Assembly (NCBI GenBank): GCA_032718565.1
Contig: JAVGVS010000243.1
Location: forward strand, 129,295 to 193,294
Direction: 5' to 3'
Source: Distichodus sexfasciatus
Taxonomy: Eukaryota > Chordata > Actinopteri > Characiformes > Distichodontidae
Length of the DNA: 64,000 nucleotides
This document shows positions 33,411-44,156 of the stretch, piece after piece. Position 1 is the stretch's first letter. Each line of letters starts with the position of its first letter. The translations under genes and the position numbers were made by a program. The notes beneath the pieces were generated by a model. It searched no databases. It saw only the letters and a program-made list of their open reading frames with translations, and was not told the origin of the DNA.

Positions 33411-33859
33411 GGGGGAGGGGGGCAGATTGAATTGTGTGTGTGCTTGTGTGTAAATTGAGCATGCTTAAACCTGAAATTTGCTTGTTTTTTGTGACCTACT
33501 CAGATTAATTTTTGATGCTTATATTGATTTTTTACACACCATGAAAAAAGTACATTCCAACTATGATTTTATGATTCATAAAATAAATAAAGTACATCTG
33601 ACACATTTGCATTCTGCCAAGAATGCAGAGATAATCTCTAGAGAGAATTTCAATATTTTCTTTTTCACTTTTTGCCAAAAGTTGTATAAATGCTCCTTCT
33701 GGCATCCAGTTCAACATACAGATCAGAAAAGTGTTCATTTTGACAGCTACTTTAGATTTAGCCTTATCCTTTATATGAAAATACATATTAGTTTTTGTCA
33801 CATTTTAGTAATATCATTTATAAATCTAGTCAGTGAATATGTAGTTACATTTTAGTTGG
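33411..33859. other. Unique AT-rich DNA
   Basis: Contains a 125-codon plus-strand frame (33478-33855) and an overlapping 89-codon minus-strand frame, neither with a recognisable domain. TTTGACAGCTACTTTAG near 33739 echoes the TALE-like motif at 30345-30660. Probably non-coding. Confidence 0.35.
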
Positions 33860-34046
33860 GTCTCATTCACTCACAGTTCTTAAGAAGAAATTTGTTCTTA
33901 AAACACAATTGCCCACAATTTTCACAAAGATTCTGACATTCACAAATGTTTTCTTATTTAAGACCCGTTCTTAGGTAAGAACAGAACCTACAGACAGTGA
34001 AGAACACTTTTAAGCACATTTTATTAAATGCATGTTTGTGCAAAAC
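33860..34046 (+). repeat. Dispersed repeat family D, copy 2
   Basis: TCTCATTCACTCACAGTTCT, AAATTTGTTCTTAAAAC, GACATTCACAAATGTTTTCT and CATGTTTGTGCAAAACC align in order with copies at 12816 and (reverse) 58262-58858. Confidence 0.7.
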
Positions 34047-34110
34047 CTTACCTTTTGGCTTACTTTTCTTAGAAACAAAGAAGATTTTGGTGAATGTGGC
34101 CTGTTGTGTT

Positions 34111-34335
34111 AGATTGTATTCACACCTGCCTTGTTTAGTTAGCTTAAAACGGACCTGCCCATTTCCTCCCTTGGCTCCTGACCTTCTAGGAAGGTGTGAA
34201 TACAAGCACCTGAACTCAGGTGCAGACCAAACAAGCATACCAAGACCCAGCTGAAGAGGTGGTCTCGATTCCAAACCAATTCTGGTACGCTTCGTTTAAG
34301 GTGTGAAAGCAGCCAGACCTCGATCCGACCCATTT
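34111..34335. mobile_element. MITE-like segment with GTGTGAATAC inverted motifs
   Basis: TTGTATTCACACCTGCC near 34116 is inverted as GGAAGGTGTGAATACAA near 34189-34205. Later AAGGTGTGAAAGCAGCC suggests a Harbinger-type MITE like the one at 22822. Outer boundaries are not certain. Confidence 0.4.
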
Positions 34336-35226
34336 GGAGAAAGCAAACCTTTATGGATTTAACAGACTCCTGTCATTGTCGTGCATTATGGGAAATAATT
34401 GTTTGGATAACTACACAATGTACACAGACGTGTAGAAATGAGCCATGGGTTAACGTGGAGCTCCTAGGAGAGCTTTCCTTCGCAGCCGTCTTACAGCATG
34501 TCTTCGCTGTAGCAAAATTCCTAACATCATATTGTAAAACTGATGTTGCATGAAACGCTCTTGACACTCAAACATTTCTGCAAACCTATGTAACTGTATA
34601 AACCATATCGCTAGGACGAGGAGTACAGCACGCAAACGTGAATCAATATTTTTATGCTTGAAATGACAATATATAACAAAGTATACTTAAATTACAAGTT
34701 ATCCTGGCCAGAAAACAGCCCTAACATTAGTAGTCAAACCCTGCATGTTTTATTTAGACCTTTAAGTTAGTGAACTGAAGTTAGCTAACTTAAAACATTA
34801 GGCCAAACAATGTATGGCTGGAATTCCTGTGCACGTCCCTCAACCAATCCAACAAATGGCAGTAATGACCAATGAAAATACATACATTCCAAAAGTCTAA
34901 CAGTCCACAAGTCAACATTTTAACAAAAAAAACAATCAAATTGTGTCACAGCCTTAGTATTGAAACTTTTTAGCTTGTCAACTTCTCCTCATGGAAGTTC
35001 TTGTCATAGAAGTTATAGGAAGAGTACCAAGAGTGTGAATGTGTATATGAAGAGTGTCATCATGGGTGTCATCTCCATATCGCACATGCTTGCCCATGCT
35101 AAGCTACGCATTTCGGTGCTATCTCCATGGCGATATGGGGAGTGTAAGTGGCTAGCCCGGTTTGAACTACAAAGAGCCATCAGAGGCGCTGCATGAATTG
35201 TTCATCTCCCCCATGTGTGCTTTCAG
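34336..35226. other. Unique non-coding DNA
   Basis: 34345-34640 and 34960-35226 are of moderate complexity (TGGGAAATAATTGTTTGG, CATATCGCACATGCTTGCC), with AT-rich DNA between. Internal repeats of GTGTCATC and ATCTCCAT(A/G) occur near 35050-35130. No gene supported. Confidence 0.4.
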
Positions 35227-35319
35227 GCCTCCGTGTTTCCCTTGAACTCGACTCACAAGCAGATGGTCTTTGAGAAAGGAGAGGCGTTTTATGGAGAAAG
35301 AGTGATAGAGACGCTATAA
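35227..35319 (+). other. Candidate short exon, weak
   Basis: A pyrimidine-rich GTGTGCTTTCAG (AG at 35225-35226) is followed by 30 open codons (including VFPLNSTHKQMVFEKGEAFY) ending in TAA at 35317-35319. It could be a terminal exon, but 30 open codons can arise by chance and I recognise no family. Confidence 0.15.
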
Positions 35320-35399
35320 ACATGACAAAATAATTATGAAAAAATGAAAAACATGGATGCGGATGCAGGAATAATGGATGAATTAAAGCTAATAAAAGC

Positions 35400-36012
35400 T
35401 TGCATCATCTTTTTATGTGTTTCTGTAGTGCTGTGTGTTAGTGCTACAACATGTGTTAAAGCACTGATGCGTGTTAATGCAACACCATTTGTTTGCTGGC
35501 TGCTATGTGTTAATGCATCATGCGTTAATGCACTGCTTAGAGTTAATGCATTGCTGTGTTATAAGGCAGTGTTACCATTTTATGTACTGGTGTGTTTTAA
35601 TGCACAGCTATGTTGTAGTTTACTGTTGAATTCCCTGTTTATTTAACGCACTGCTGCGTATTAAGGCTGTGTGTTTCAATGCAGTGTTCTGTGTTCATGC
35701 AAAAACAAATATGTAAATGTATGAATCTGCATTAATGCAAAAACATGTGTTTATGCACCAGTCTGCTAATGCACTTTGCATGTTAACACACTGCTGCATT
35801 TTAATGCACTGGTTTGTTTAATGCAGTGTTGTATTTTAATGCACTGGAGCGTTTTAATGTACTGCTGCGTGTTAAGAAGGTGTTGTGTTTTAATGCACTA
35901 ATATATTTTAAAGGCACTGTGTTTGTGTGTCACAATATGCTGCAAGAAGTTAACGTGTGTGTTAATGCAGCGTTGTGTGTTAATGCCCTGCAGTGTGTTA
36001 ATGCACTGGGCT
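35400..36012 (+). repeat. Degenerate array of TTAATGCACTG units
   Basis: Roughly 25-30 copies of a 16-22 bp unit around GTGTTAATGCACTGCTG. The 100-codon plus-strand frame with repeated C-V-N-A-L is the translated repeat, not a gene. The unit carries an ATGCA core. Confidence 0.8.
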
Positions 36013-36458
36013 TTTTATTAACAGTGTCATAAGGGACACCCTGAGGTTTACCTGTCATTCTGAATTACAGCCAGCATATATCATAACACTGCTCTTTTGT
36101 CTCTGATTTCACAAGTCATACATGGAGCTCATCCTGCGGGTGTTTTAAATGAGGATTTCTCAGAGGGCCGTGCAGCTCGGTCCGAGAGACAGCGGCTTAC
36201 CGTTTGCGATCTCGAGTCTCTATCGATTTAGCCACAGCGCTGCTCGGTGTGTGTTTAGCAACAGTGTTTCGCGCTTATGACTCTACACTCCCCTGAAGCA
36301 CTGCAGTTACACTGGTGTCCGTCTCAGATCACCATCATTACCGACACTAAAGGTAGAGAGAGTCTGTGTTAAAGGGAAAGTCACCTTCAGTTCCTCATCA
36401 TGCGGAGAATCTGTATAATTCATTATATTTAAAGAAATGGCTAATCCTAATCCTAATT
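36013..36458. other. Unique segment, possible conserved non-coding element
   Basis: Repeat-free, CpG-containing DNA between two arrays (CGATCTCGAGTCTCTATCGA, TGTTTAGCAACAGTGTTTCG). No coding signature. Confidence 0.35.
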
Positions 36459-37336
36459 CTTTCATCTATCTCTCTATCCCCATCCATTCATCAGTCCATC
36501 CATCGCTCTGTGTCTCCATTATATTTCCTCTGTGTACCTTTTCATCTATTATGTCCATCCCCTACTTCTGTCATTCTTGGCATCCATTCATCTCTCTCTC
36601 TCTCTCTCTCTCTCCCTCTCCAGTCCTTTTCTCCATCCATTCATTCCACCCTCCATCCATCCATCCATCTCTTTTACTCTCTTTTCCCCTCTCTATATCC
36701 AACCATCCATTAATCCATCCATCTCTCTGTCTCTATTATTTTCTCGCTCTGTGTGCTACTCCATCTATCATGTCCGTCCATCAATCAATCCATTCATTCA
36801 TCCCTTTTTCTTTCTTTGTCTTTCTCTCCATCCATTTATCCATCCAGCCATTCATCTCTCTTTTGCTATTTCTCTGATTCTGTCTTTCCATCTGTCCATT
36901 CATCCAGCCACCTGTCTTTCCTCCTTTGTCTTTCACTACACCCATCTCTTTTGCTCTTACTCTCTATCTTTCTTTCTTTTAATCCATCCATCCATTCTTC
37001 CATACTCCAGTGTTTTTCTCTCTCTTGTATTACTCCATCTATCACATTCATCCATTCCTTCTTACTCTGTCTTTTTCTTTCTCTCCACTCATCCATCCAT
37101 CCATCTCTCTATGTTTCTTTCTCTTTCTCTCCATCTATCCATCTGTGCATCCATCTCTCTGTCTTTCTTTGTTTTTCTCTCCACTCATCCACCCATCCAT
37201 CCATCCATCCATCCATCCATTCATTTCTCTCAATCTATCTCTCGCTCTGTCTCCTATTACCTCACCTCAACCCTCCTCCATTTCTCGCTATCATTTTCTT
37301 TCTCTCTCCCTATTTATACCTCCATCCCTCTCTCAG
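36459..37336. repeat. CATC/TCTC-rich array 1
   Basis: Imperfect CCATCCATCCATCTCTCTG units with TTTCTTTC and CT runs over about 880 bp, including CT at about 36590-36615 and CATC near 37192-37222. Frames up to 270 codons (Ser/Ile/His/Leu/Pro) are artefacts. Confidence 0.9.
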
Positions 37337-37715
37337 CTCTTTGAAGTGAAGATCTTGCCGTCAGGTCTCTGGGATAATGAAGCTACAACCTCGTTTTAAT
37401 TAGCCGCCTCTCCAGTGCCTTTGACTGGCTGTCTGCAGCTTACAGTGTGTGCACGTACATATGTGCATTCGCTCGTGTGAAGGAGATGTCAATTACGAAG
37501 CTAATAACACATCCTGCTGCGTTTACTGCAGTAACGGTAGCAGCAGCAGGCTCAACGGTGTTTACTGGTGAGGTTGCGAGGTCACGTCCACTCCATTACG
37601 GCTAAATTTGACCCCAAGCTTGATCCCTGTCCTCACTACATTGCAATGTCGGATGTGCTGTAAACGCCACGGCAGCTATGACCTCTGCGGTTTGCTAATA
37701 TTAACATTTGTGCGT
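37337..37715. other. Unique segment with block shared with 38796-38960
   Basis: Complex DNA with TCGTTTTAATTAGCCGCC and GAAGCTAATAACACATCC. AGGTTGCGAG at 37571, ACGGCTAA, and TGCTGTAAA followed by GGCAGCTATG recur in the same order at 38796-38960, suggesting an old duplication. Confidence 0.4.
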
Positions 37716-37840
37716 TGTGATTGTGTTGCCCTGATGAGCCACTCGAGACATAAACAACACCGAGTGGGATAAACAGCGCTAAGTCGGGGGAGATCACAGG
37801 GCTCAAACTTCTGCAATCACTTTAATCATTTTGAGTGGTG
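37716..37840 (+). repeat. Duplicated 125-bp block, copy 1
   Basis: Starts TGTGATTGTGTT, contains AGACATAAACAACACCGAGT, CGCTAAGT and GAGATCACAG, and ends TTGAGTGG. The same landmarks in the same order form the block at 38551-38675. Copy 1 sits immediately before CATC array 2. Confidence 0.75.
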
Positions 37841-38533
37841 TCATCTATATAGCCATCCGTTCATCTGTCTTTTTCTTCTCCTTCCATCCATCCATTCAGT
37901 CACTCATATCTTTTGCTATCTGTTTTTCTTTCGATTCATTCAGCCATCCATCCACCTCTCCCTGTCTTTTTCTCCATCCATCAGTCTCACCCATCTATTC
38001 ATTCTTTTTTGTCTCTATTTTCTCTCTATTCTTGTCCAGTGGAAGGATGGTAAGTGGATGGAAAGTCTGGTCATCTCTCTGTCGTTCTCTCCATCTTTCC
38101 ATGCATCCATCCATCCATCTTTCTTTGTCTTGTGCCTCTCTATCATGGTCTTTCTGTTCCTCCATATCCCATCCATCCATCCAGCTATCCATTCACTTCT
38201 TTTGCTCTCACAACCTTCCTTTCTCTCCAACCATCTGTCCATCTTTTTCCTCATTCTGTCTTTATCTGCAGTCATCTATTCATTCATTCATTCTTCGATT
38301 CATCATTCATTACTTTTCTCTCTATCCTTCCATCCATCCATCCATCTCTCTTGTCCATCTATCCATCATCTTTTTCTGTCTTTCTCTACATCCATACACC
38401 CATCCGTGCATCTCTCTTTGTCTTTCTCCCTATCCATCCATCCATTAATCCATCTCTTTTGTCCTCACTTTCTGTTTTTCTCTGCATCTATCCATCTATC
38501 CATCCATCCATCTGTCTTTTGCTCTCACTCTCT
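37841..38533. repeat. CATC/TCTC-rich array 2
   Basis: Same composition as array 1 (CCATCCATCCATC, TCTCTC, TTTCTTT) over about 690 bp. Ser/His/Pro frames of 160-205 codons are artefacts. Confidence 0.9.
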
Positions 38534-38550
38534 TGTTAATGTTACCATAC

Positions 38551-38675
38551 TGTGATTGTGTTCACACGTTGTTATCATTTGAGCCGATCAAGACGTAAAC
38601 AGCACTGAGTGGCGCTAAGTGGGCCGAGATCACAGAGTTCAATCTTCTCTGTTTCCAACAATCATTCTGAGTGGT
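38551..38675 (+). repeat. Duplicated 125-bp block, copy 2
   Basis: TGTGATTGTGTT, AGACGTAAACAGCACTGAGT, CGCTAAGT, GAGATCACAG and CTGAGTGG, diverged from copy 1 by substitutions and small indels. It sits immediately after CATC array 2. Confidence 0.75.
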
Positions 38676-39638
38676 TTAATAAACCACTACTGACACGTTT
38701 TTCAATATTTGGATGCAAAAATTCACATTTCGTCACTGCATACTTTATTGGAACCTTAAAGAACCCAACTAGTGCTGAAGTCAGTTGTTTTTGACAGGTT
38801 GCGAGTCTGCAAGCCAAAAAGCCTCTGGATTATTCCTAACAACTATGGTTTAACGGCTAATTCCGGAATGCTGTAAATACCATATGGGCTGCTGTAACTT
38901 CACGTCGGCTATGCTCAACGCAGCCCTGGCAGACGTCGAGGCGTCGGTTATTTTTACTTCTCTAAACAATGGCTTGTTTGTGAACTTCAGACGTATAGAA
39001 GATCCCAGATCGCCGCTCTCCAGAACGCAAGATGACGCCGTATGGCTGTAAACAAACCTCAATCCAAAATAATCACATCACGTTAGCTAACAGAGGGCAG
39101 AATTTAATCTGCTCTAAAATATATTTGTTACGGAACACTGCAACTCTAAAATGCTAATGTTGCTTGTCATTAATGAGCTCAAGTTGGGACAAGTTAAAAT
39201 CTTATACACAAACTCAAGGCGATGAAGTCTGCATCCCTACTTTGCACTAGTGTACTATGTCAGTACCTGGGACTAAATTAAGCTATTACAAGTTCTGGTT
39301 ATGTATTTTAGCCTAGCTTATGAAAGTGTATTGTTAGGCCCCTGACTCCAGTCCATTGTTCCAGACCACATCTTTCGACAAACTGCCTAGATCTGCATCA
39401 CCTAATAACTAGGGCTAATAACATGATTCATTAGTTTAGGTGGGGTTGGCACTTTTCAAGTGAGAAGTATTGTTGTGATTCGCATTCCTTCATTACCAAG
39501 TGTTTTTTCTGGATTGATTCTCTGTTTTTCAAGCCTGGTTTGTCTGTCCCAAAACAGTTGTTTCACTTTTTAAGCATTATAAGTTAGTTTTATAACACTT
39601 CAAGCAAGTCTTTCTGCTCAATCACTTTAGCCGACCAA
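38676..39638. other. Unique non-coding DNA
   Basis: 38796-38960 shares landmarks with 37571-37700. The remainder is mixed unique DNA with CpGs near 38930-39060 and AT-rich DNA after that. No gene is supported. Confidence 0.4.
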
Positions 39639-40544
39639 CTTAAAGGAGCTATAAGTAAGATTGTGGCTAAAACTGGTACTGTAATCAAATTCAAAATACT
39701 GTAGCGCATTGTTTCCCCTCCCCCTCCTCCCCAGACTCGAGGTTGCCAGATAGACTGAAAGAGGATCAGATATTTGGCCAATCTAGTGTCTGATGTTATG
39801 TTTCGTATTGCCATAATTAGCACGCTAATGTTTCTGTGTGGAGTTTGCATGCTCTCCCGTGTTCACGTGGGTTTTCTCCGGGTGCTCTGGTTTCCTCCTA
39901 CAGTCCAAAGACATGCTATATAGGTTAATTGGCGACTCTAAAATTGGCCCCGTAATGGGTGAATGTGAGTGTGATTGTGTGCGTGTGTGTGCCTTGCGGT
40001 GTGTTGGCGCCTGCCCAGGGTTGGTCCCCACCTTGCGCTGTAAGTCCCCGCAACCTCGGTTCAGCTACAATCTATGATCAAACATGAACAACATTATTTA
40101 ACTGATGTCTAGTGGTGATACAAGTTCTATAAATCTTACCTGTCCAGGAGAAAATTCTTTCAGATGTTGCCATCTTTGCATCTCCTATACTGATCCTTGT
40201 TTTGTTTCTGCTTGTGTCAAGACGTTTTTGAGAGTCATAGCAAGGCCTTTTGGTGTTAGTAACGTCAGACATTTTTAATCCAGAATGCTTGTAGCTGCAG
40301 CTCAGTGGTAACTGGCAACCTGGATGCCAAAATGCTACTGACTTAATGATTGGCCGATAGAGGTGGGTGGCGCAGTAGGCCAAAACACAAAATCAAACCA
40401 TGGATTTAAAAATATGAATATTCTGACTGTACTAGTTTTGTCAGTGAGATCAGTATTTCAAATTAACACGATTCCTGGTGAATCTCTGGTCACATATTAG
40501 GTTCATTTTATAATTACTTGCCATAAATATCTTGCTCCTTTAAG
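39639..40544. mobile_element. Non-autonomous DNA transposon with a nested SINE
   Basis: CTTAAAGGAGCTATAAGTAA at the left is mirrored by ATATCTTGCTCCTTTAAG at the right. The interior (AGATTGTGGCTAAAACTGG, TTGTTTCCCCTCCCCCTCC) resembles a common fish non-autonomous element from memory. It is interrupted by a family B SINE at 39831-40076. Confidence 0.55.
39831..40076 (+). mobile_element. tRNA-derived SINE family B, copy 2, head missing
   Basis: TTTCTGTGTGGAGTTTGCAT, CAGTCCAAAGACATGCTATA, GGTGTGTTGGCGCCTGCCCA match the 58306 copy in order. The tRNA-like head is absent, so it is 5'-truncated. Confidence 0.8.
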
Positions 40545-41640
40545 TCATGTTTGGAACCGGCATGAACAAAATGATTTGGTCAACCTACTTACATTGTATT
40601 TTCAGCTAGTACATGATGGACACTTTCTGGTTCTTTCTGGTTTTGTGCTGGTCAAGGTTGAAAATATGTCTGAAGTTAGTTTGCCAAGATGATATGGCAA
40701 CAGGACTAACACAAATGTGTTTTGAACCTTTGATGAACACAAAACCAAAAATAACCACTAAATGACCAAATTCATGCTGATGTGATGAAAGAACGTATCA
40801 TATAGTGGGTGCACTGAAGTATGTTGAAGCAAAAGACAGCATTAAAAATACAATCTAAAAAGAAATCCAGGCATTAAAGGGTCATCGGACCTCGATAAAG
40901 CTTGGCCACAAAAGCTGCTTTAAACCAGGCAAAAAATAAACCGGCTGACCCGTTTTACCACACTGCAGTTGGCCAGTATGTGACAGTGCATGGGTCTGAT
41001 TGGCTGTTTTCCCAAGACAGATGTAGTGCATGACTAGCTAGTGAATTCAGATTGGTTGATGATTGTTTAAACTTTAGCACAAAGTAAGACAACTTCTAAA
41101 TGTAATGTAAAGTGGTGGAATTAGTTGTGGCAAAGTGAATTGAATTGGACCATATTTAGCTAGCATTTAAAGTAATGTAACCTAGCTAACTAAAGTAACC
41201 TAGCTAACTACAATTGATGGGGAGTACCTGACTAAAATATGCAACCATAATAACTTAACTACTGTTTACAGTAGTTTATCGGTAGTATGCGTAATTTTAA
41301 GATGTTTTAGCTTTTTTTCTGTAACTAACTTTTTTGTTTTTACAAATAGCACTGTCAAGAAACTTGGTAGCTTGTAGTGTAGCCTACAACAAATTTAAAA
41401 ATCGCTTTGCTGTAGCTTAGCTACTAATTAATTTTAAGGCTATCAGTTAATAATAGCCTCCTTCACACTGCTAGCTTACTATGCAAGCTTACATTTATGG
41501 CGTCTAACTCTATCACAATCTAACATGCACTTGATAGAACCGCGTGTTCTGTATTATTTTAAAAACATAATATTGTCATTATTACATTGGCTAATGTAAA
41601 ATTTGAACGATTGCAAATAGCGATGCGAGTCCATTTCAAC
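40545..41640. other. AT-rich unique DNA
   Basis: No gene or clear repeat family; several CTAGCTAACTA-type words near 41160-41215. A region of ordinary non-coding sequence. Confidence 0.5.
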
Positions 41641-42060
41641 AGCCATAGCATCCTCCTCCTCCACCTCCTCAGTTACATTTACATTCATTCCGCTTTACTC
41701 ATTTCTTCCTCCCGCTATCATGGAGAAGAGTGATGGGAGATAACCTGTACGATGTGTTTGAAAGACCTCCCGCTGACCACTTTCTCACATTTCTCTCTCT
41801 TCCTAGTGCAGAGCAGTCGCAATATTGATCACCTTTTTTCTCCAGCACGTTTTGCCATTTTTGCGATGCAGGCAACTGTTTAAAGTCACAGTTCCAATAA
41901 ATCAGAAAACAACTATTTTGTTCCGTTTCGTTTTTGAAAAAAACATTTTTTAATGTAATGGTTCGGTTTTTGGTTTTATTTGGAAAAATGAAAGAATGAA
42001 GTTGGGAAAACCTGGCAGAGATTTTATTTTCCGGAACTGGAATGTTCCATTTTAGCAAGA
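41641..42060 (-). repeat. Probable transposon-derived segment
   Basis: The minus strand is open over much of this stretch. ATGGAACATTCCAGTTCCGG and TTTCAAACACATCGTACAGG on that strand resemble fish transposon sequence I half recall. A frame with an N-terminal Ser-rich stretch shows no catalytic motif. Assignment is weak. Confidence 0.25.
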
Positions 42061-42660
42061 TACATAAACTGAGGCCATAATCTCCTGAAACAATGATCGA
42101 GGAGATAGAAAGAAAATGGGAGAAACTTAAAAGAGACTTAAAAGAGAGAGACAGCGAGGGGGATAGAGATGACACACATGCAGTTCAGTTTTATGATTTT
42201 TAGTCCAAAGAATAAAAGCGCATTATGAATGTTACACAGAGATGTTAGCAACTTTTCTAAGTTGTAATAATGTGTGTGTGTGTATCAGATTGGGGGAGGA
42301 GGAAAGACACAAAGTTACGTAAGCTGACCTATATTCTCTGTAATCAGATCTGCTTGCTCGCACTTTAATCCAGAAACAACTGGAAAGCAACACCAGATTC
42401 TCTCAGAGCAAAGACAAGTGTCAGATAGAGAGAGAGCAAAAGACGACATACGACAGAAAAACGTGCGTAAGAGCTGCCGAAAGCACTAAGGGAGGAAAAG
42501 AAGATGCATCACTCCCACTCCTTCTTAATCTCTTTTCTCGTCCTCTCATTCTCGTTCTTCACAGTCTGTTTCTCATAATTAAATCATTCGATCATAATGT
42601 AAAATACACTATGTTCCCTGTGTTGTGTGTGGTTATTTATGACAGGAGCATGTGTATTTA
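42061..42660. other. Unique non-coding DNA
   Basis: Purine-rich near 42090-42170, then a complex stretch at about 42290-42540 (TAATCAGATCTGCTTGCTC, CACTTTAATCCAG). No gene supported. Confidence 0.4.
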
Positions 42661-42973
42661 ATGTGTGTGTGTGTGTGTGTGTGTGAATGATTCTCTGATC
42701 TGTAAATGCAGCAGCAGCTCTGATTATTATTTCAGCTTCATTACCAGTCGTGTGTCAGCGTGTGATGTCAGCTTCTCCTCTTGGGGGGGTCGTCTCACAC
42801 TTGCACGCACACACACACGCACACACACTCACACACACACACACACACACTCACACACACACACACACACACACAAACAGACAGACAGACTGGTATATAT
42901 GTAATATCATTATATATGTCCATATATTTTTATTTAATGTATTCAAAATAAACATATATTACACATACGCACA

Positions 42974-43019
<46 letters not shown>

Positions 43020-43170
43020 GTTTTCCTTTCTTTCTTTCATTCATTCTTCATTTCATCCTTCCATCCCTCCTTCTTTTCTTTCTTTATTTCTTTTTTCCTT
43101 CCTTCGTTATTCATTCCTTAATTCATTCTTTCTTTCCGTTTTTCTTTCTTGCTTTCTTTTTCTTTTTCTT
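42661..43170. repeat. (GT)n, (CA)n and (TTTC)n microsatellites
   Basis: GT run at 42661-42685, CA-rich 42806-42885, TTTC tract at about 42974-43019 with degenerate extension to 43170. A complex island with CTCTGATTATTATTTCAGC lies between 42695 and 42790. Confidence 0.92.
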
Positions 43171-43760
43171 GCTAATTTTCTGGGTCCAGCAATGTTAATA
43201 TGGAAAAAAGCCCCAGGGTTTGTACTTCACACACGTAAAGGTGTAACTGTCTATGTAAAGTATAAATTTTTAATTGAGGGCCACTGTTCCTGGTCCAGAA
43301 ATGTTATAGGTTTCAGATGTTTTAAAACCTATAACCTTTAAAGAGAAGCCAAGCACCATTAGTGATTCACAAGCATGTTACACACACACACACACACACA
43401 CACTCTGTGCTGGCCTGTAGATGGTCGTGAGTACATTAGCGGAGGCTGCAGGCTGGATTAAAGCTAGAGGCCGAGCTGGAGCTGGAGCTGGCCACGTTAA
43501 TGCGCCGTTAATAAGTGTGTCAGCGCTCAGATTATTTGCACTAATGCATGTCACCGTGTGCTGATGTAATGCTTCTATTCCTCCCTCACTCGCTCTTTTG
43601 GTCTCTGCAGCTTTCTTTCTCTCTCGTATTTTTTTTCATCCCTTCCCCCTCTTTTTTCCATTTTGCTCCTTCAGCAGAAGCTGCTGCTCTTTTTAGGAGC
43701 ATCTTGAACCCCAAATACACTTCTTAACACTCGTCTCTCTCTCTCTCTCTCTCTCTCTCC
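43171..43760. other. Unique DNA with a complex core; CA and CT runs
   Basis: CA run at about 43380-43403 and CT run at about 43735-43759. TTATAGGTTT/AAACCTATAA near 43307-43334 is a 10-bp inverted repeat. Core at 43420-43570 (CACGTTAATGCGCCGTTAAT, TTTGCACTAATGCATG) is a candidate conserved element. Confidence 0.4.
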
Positions 43761-44156
43761 CGCTCCCATTGATATATGCGTATTTTACCCTCCAGGGTTT
43801 TTTTTTTTTTAACACACTAACTTCCTCAGCACTTTTTCCTCTAAACCAGTCCGCCTCTGATGCAAATTTAATTCATTTCTGCTCCGCTTGATTATAATCC
43901 AGGCTCTTGGACTTTTACTGTAATGACATCATCTTTAAAAACAGCACAGAGCCAAACAAATTAGAGCTGTGGCTTTTATTAGCCTGCTCTCAAATATTTT
44001 TTTTTTCTAATGCAACAAATGTTGTTAGATTTAGCACAGAACAAGGTGTAGAGTTATGGAATCACAGTTACACAGTTGGTGCTTTCATTTACTTAAGCGT
44101 TAGAATTCAGAAAGGGACCTTGACCATATTTTCACAGTTTATTTTTCTGTTGCTCT
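43761..44156. other. Unique segment, possible conserved non-coding element
   Basis: Complex low-repeat DNA with CAAACAAATTAGAGCTGTGG and TTTTATTAGCCTGC. An 85-codon plus-strand frame begins at 43907 but has no known domain. Confidence 0.35.

Noticed and set aside
33478..33855. 125-codon plus-strand frame
   Set aside because: AT-driven composition, overlapped by an 89-codon frame on the other strand, no domain or splice signals.
35344..35646. 100-codon frame with Cys-Val-Asn-Ala-Leu repeats
   Set aside because: It is the translated TTAATGCAC minisatellite.
36459..37399. Open frames up to 270 codons rich in Ser, Ile, His, Leu and Pro
   Set aside because: They translate CATC/TCTC simple repeats in several frames at once; no domain, no consistent codon use.
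37831..38555. Frames of 161-205 codons
   Set aside because: Same simple-repeat origin as the first CATC array.
41699..42175. 158-codon minus-strand frame
   Set aside because: Partly low complexity and partly probable repeat DNA; no catalytic or structural motif recognised, so not listed as a gene.
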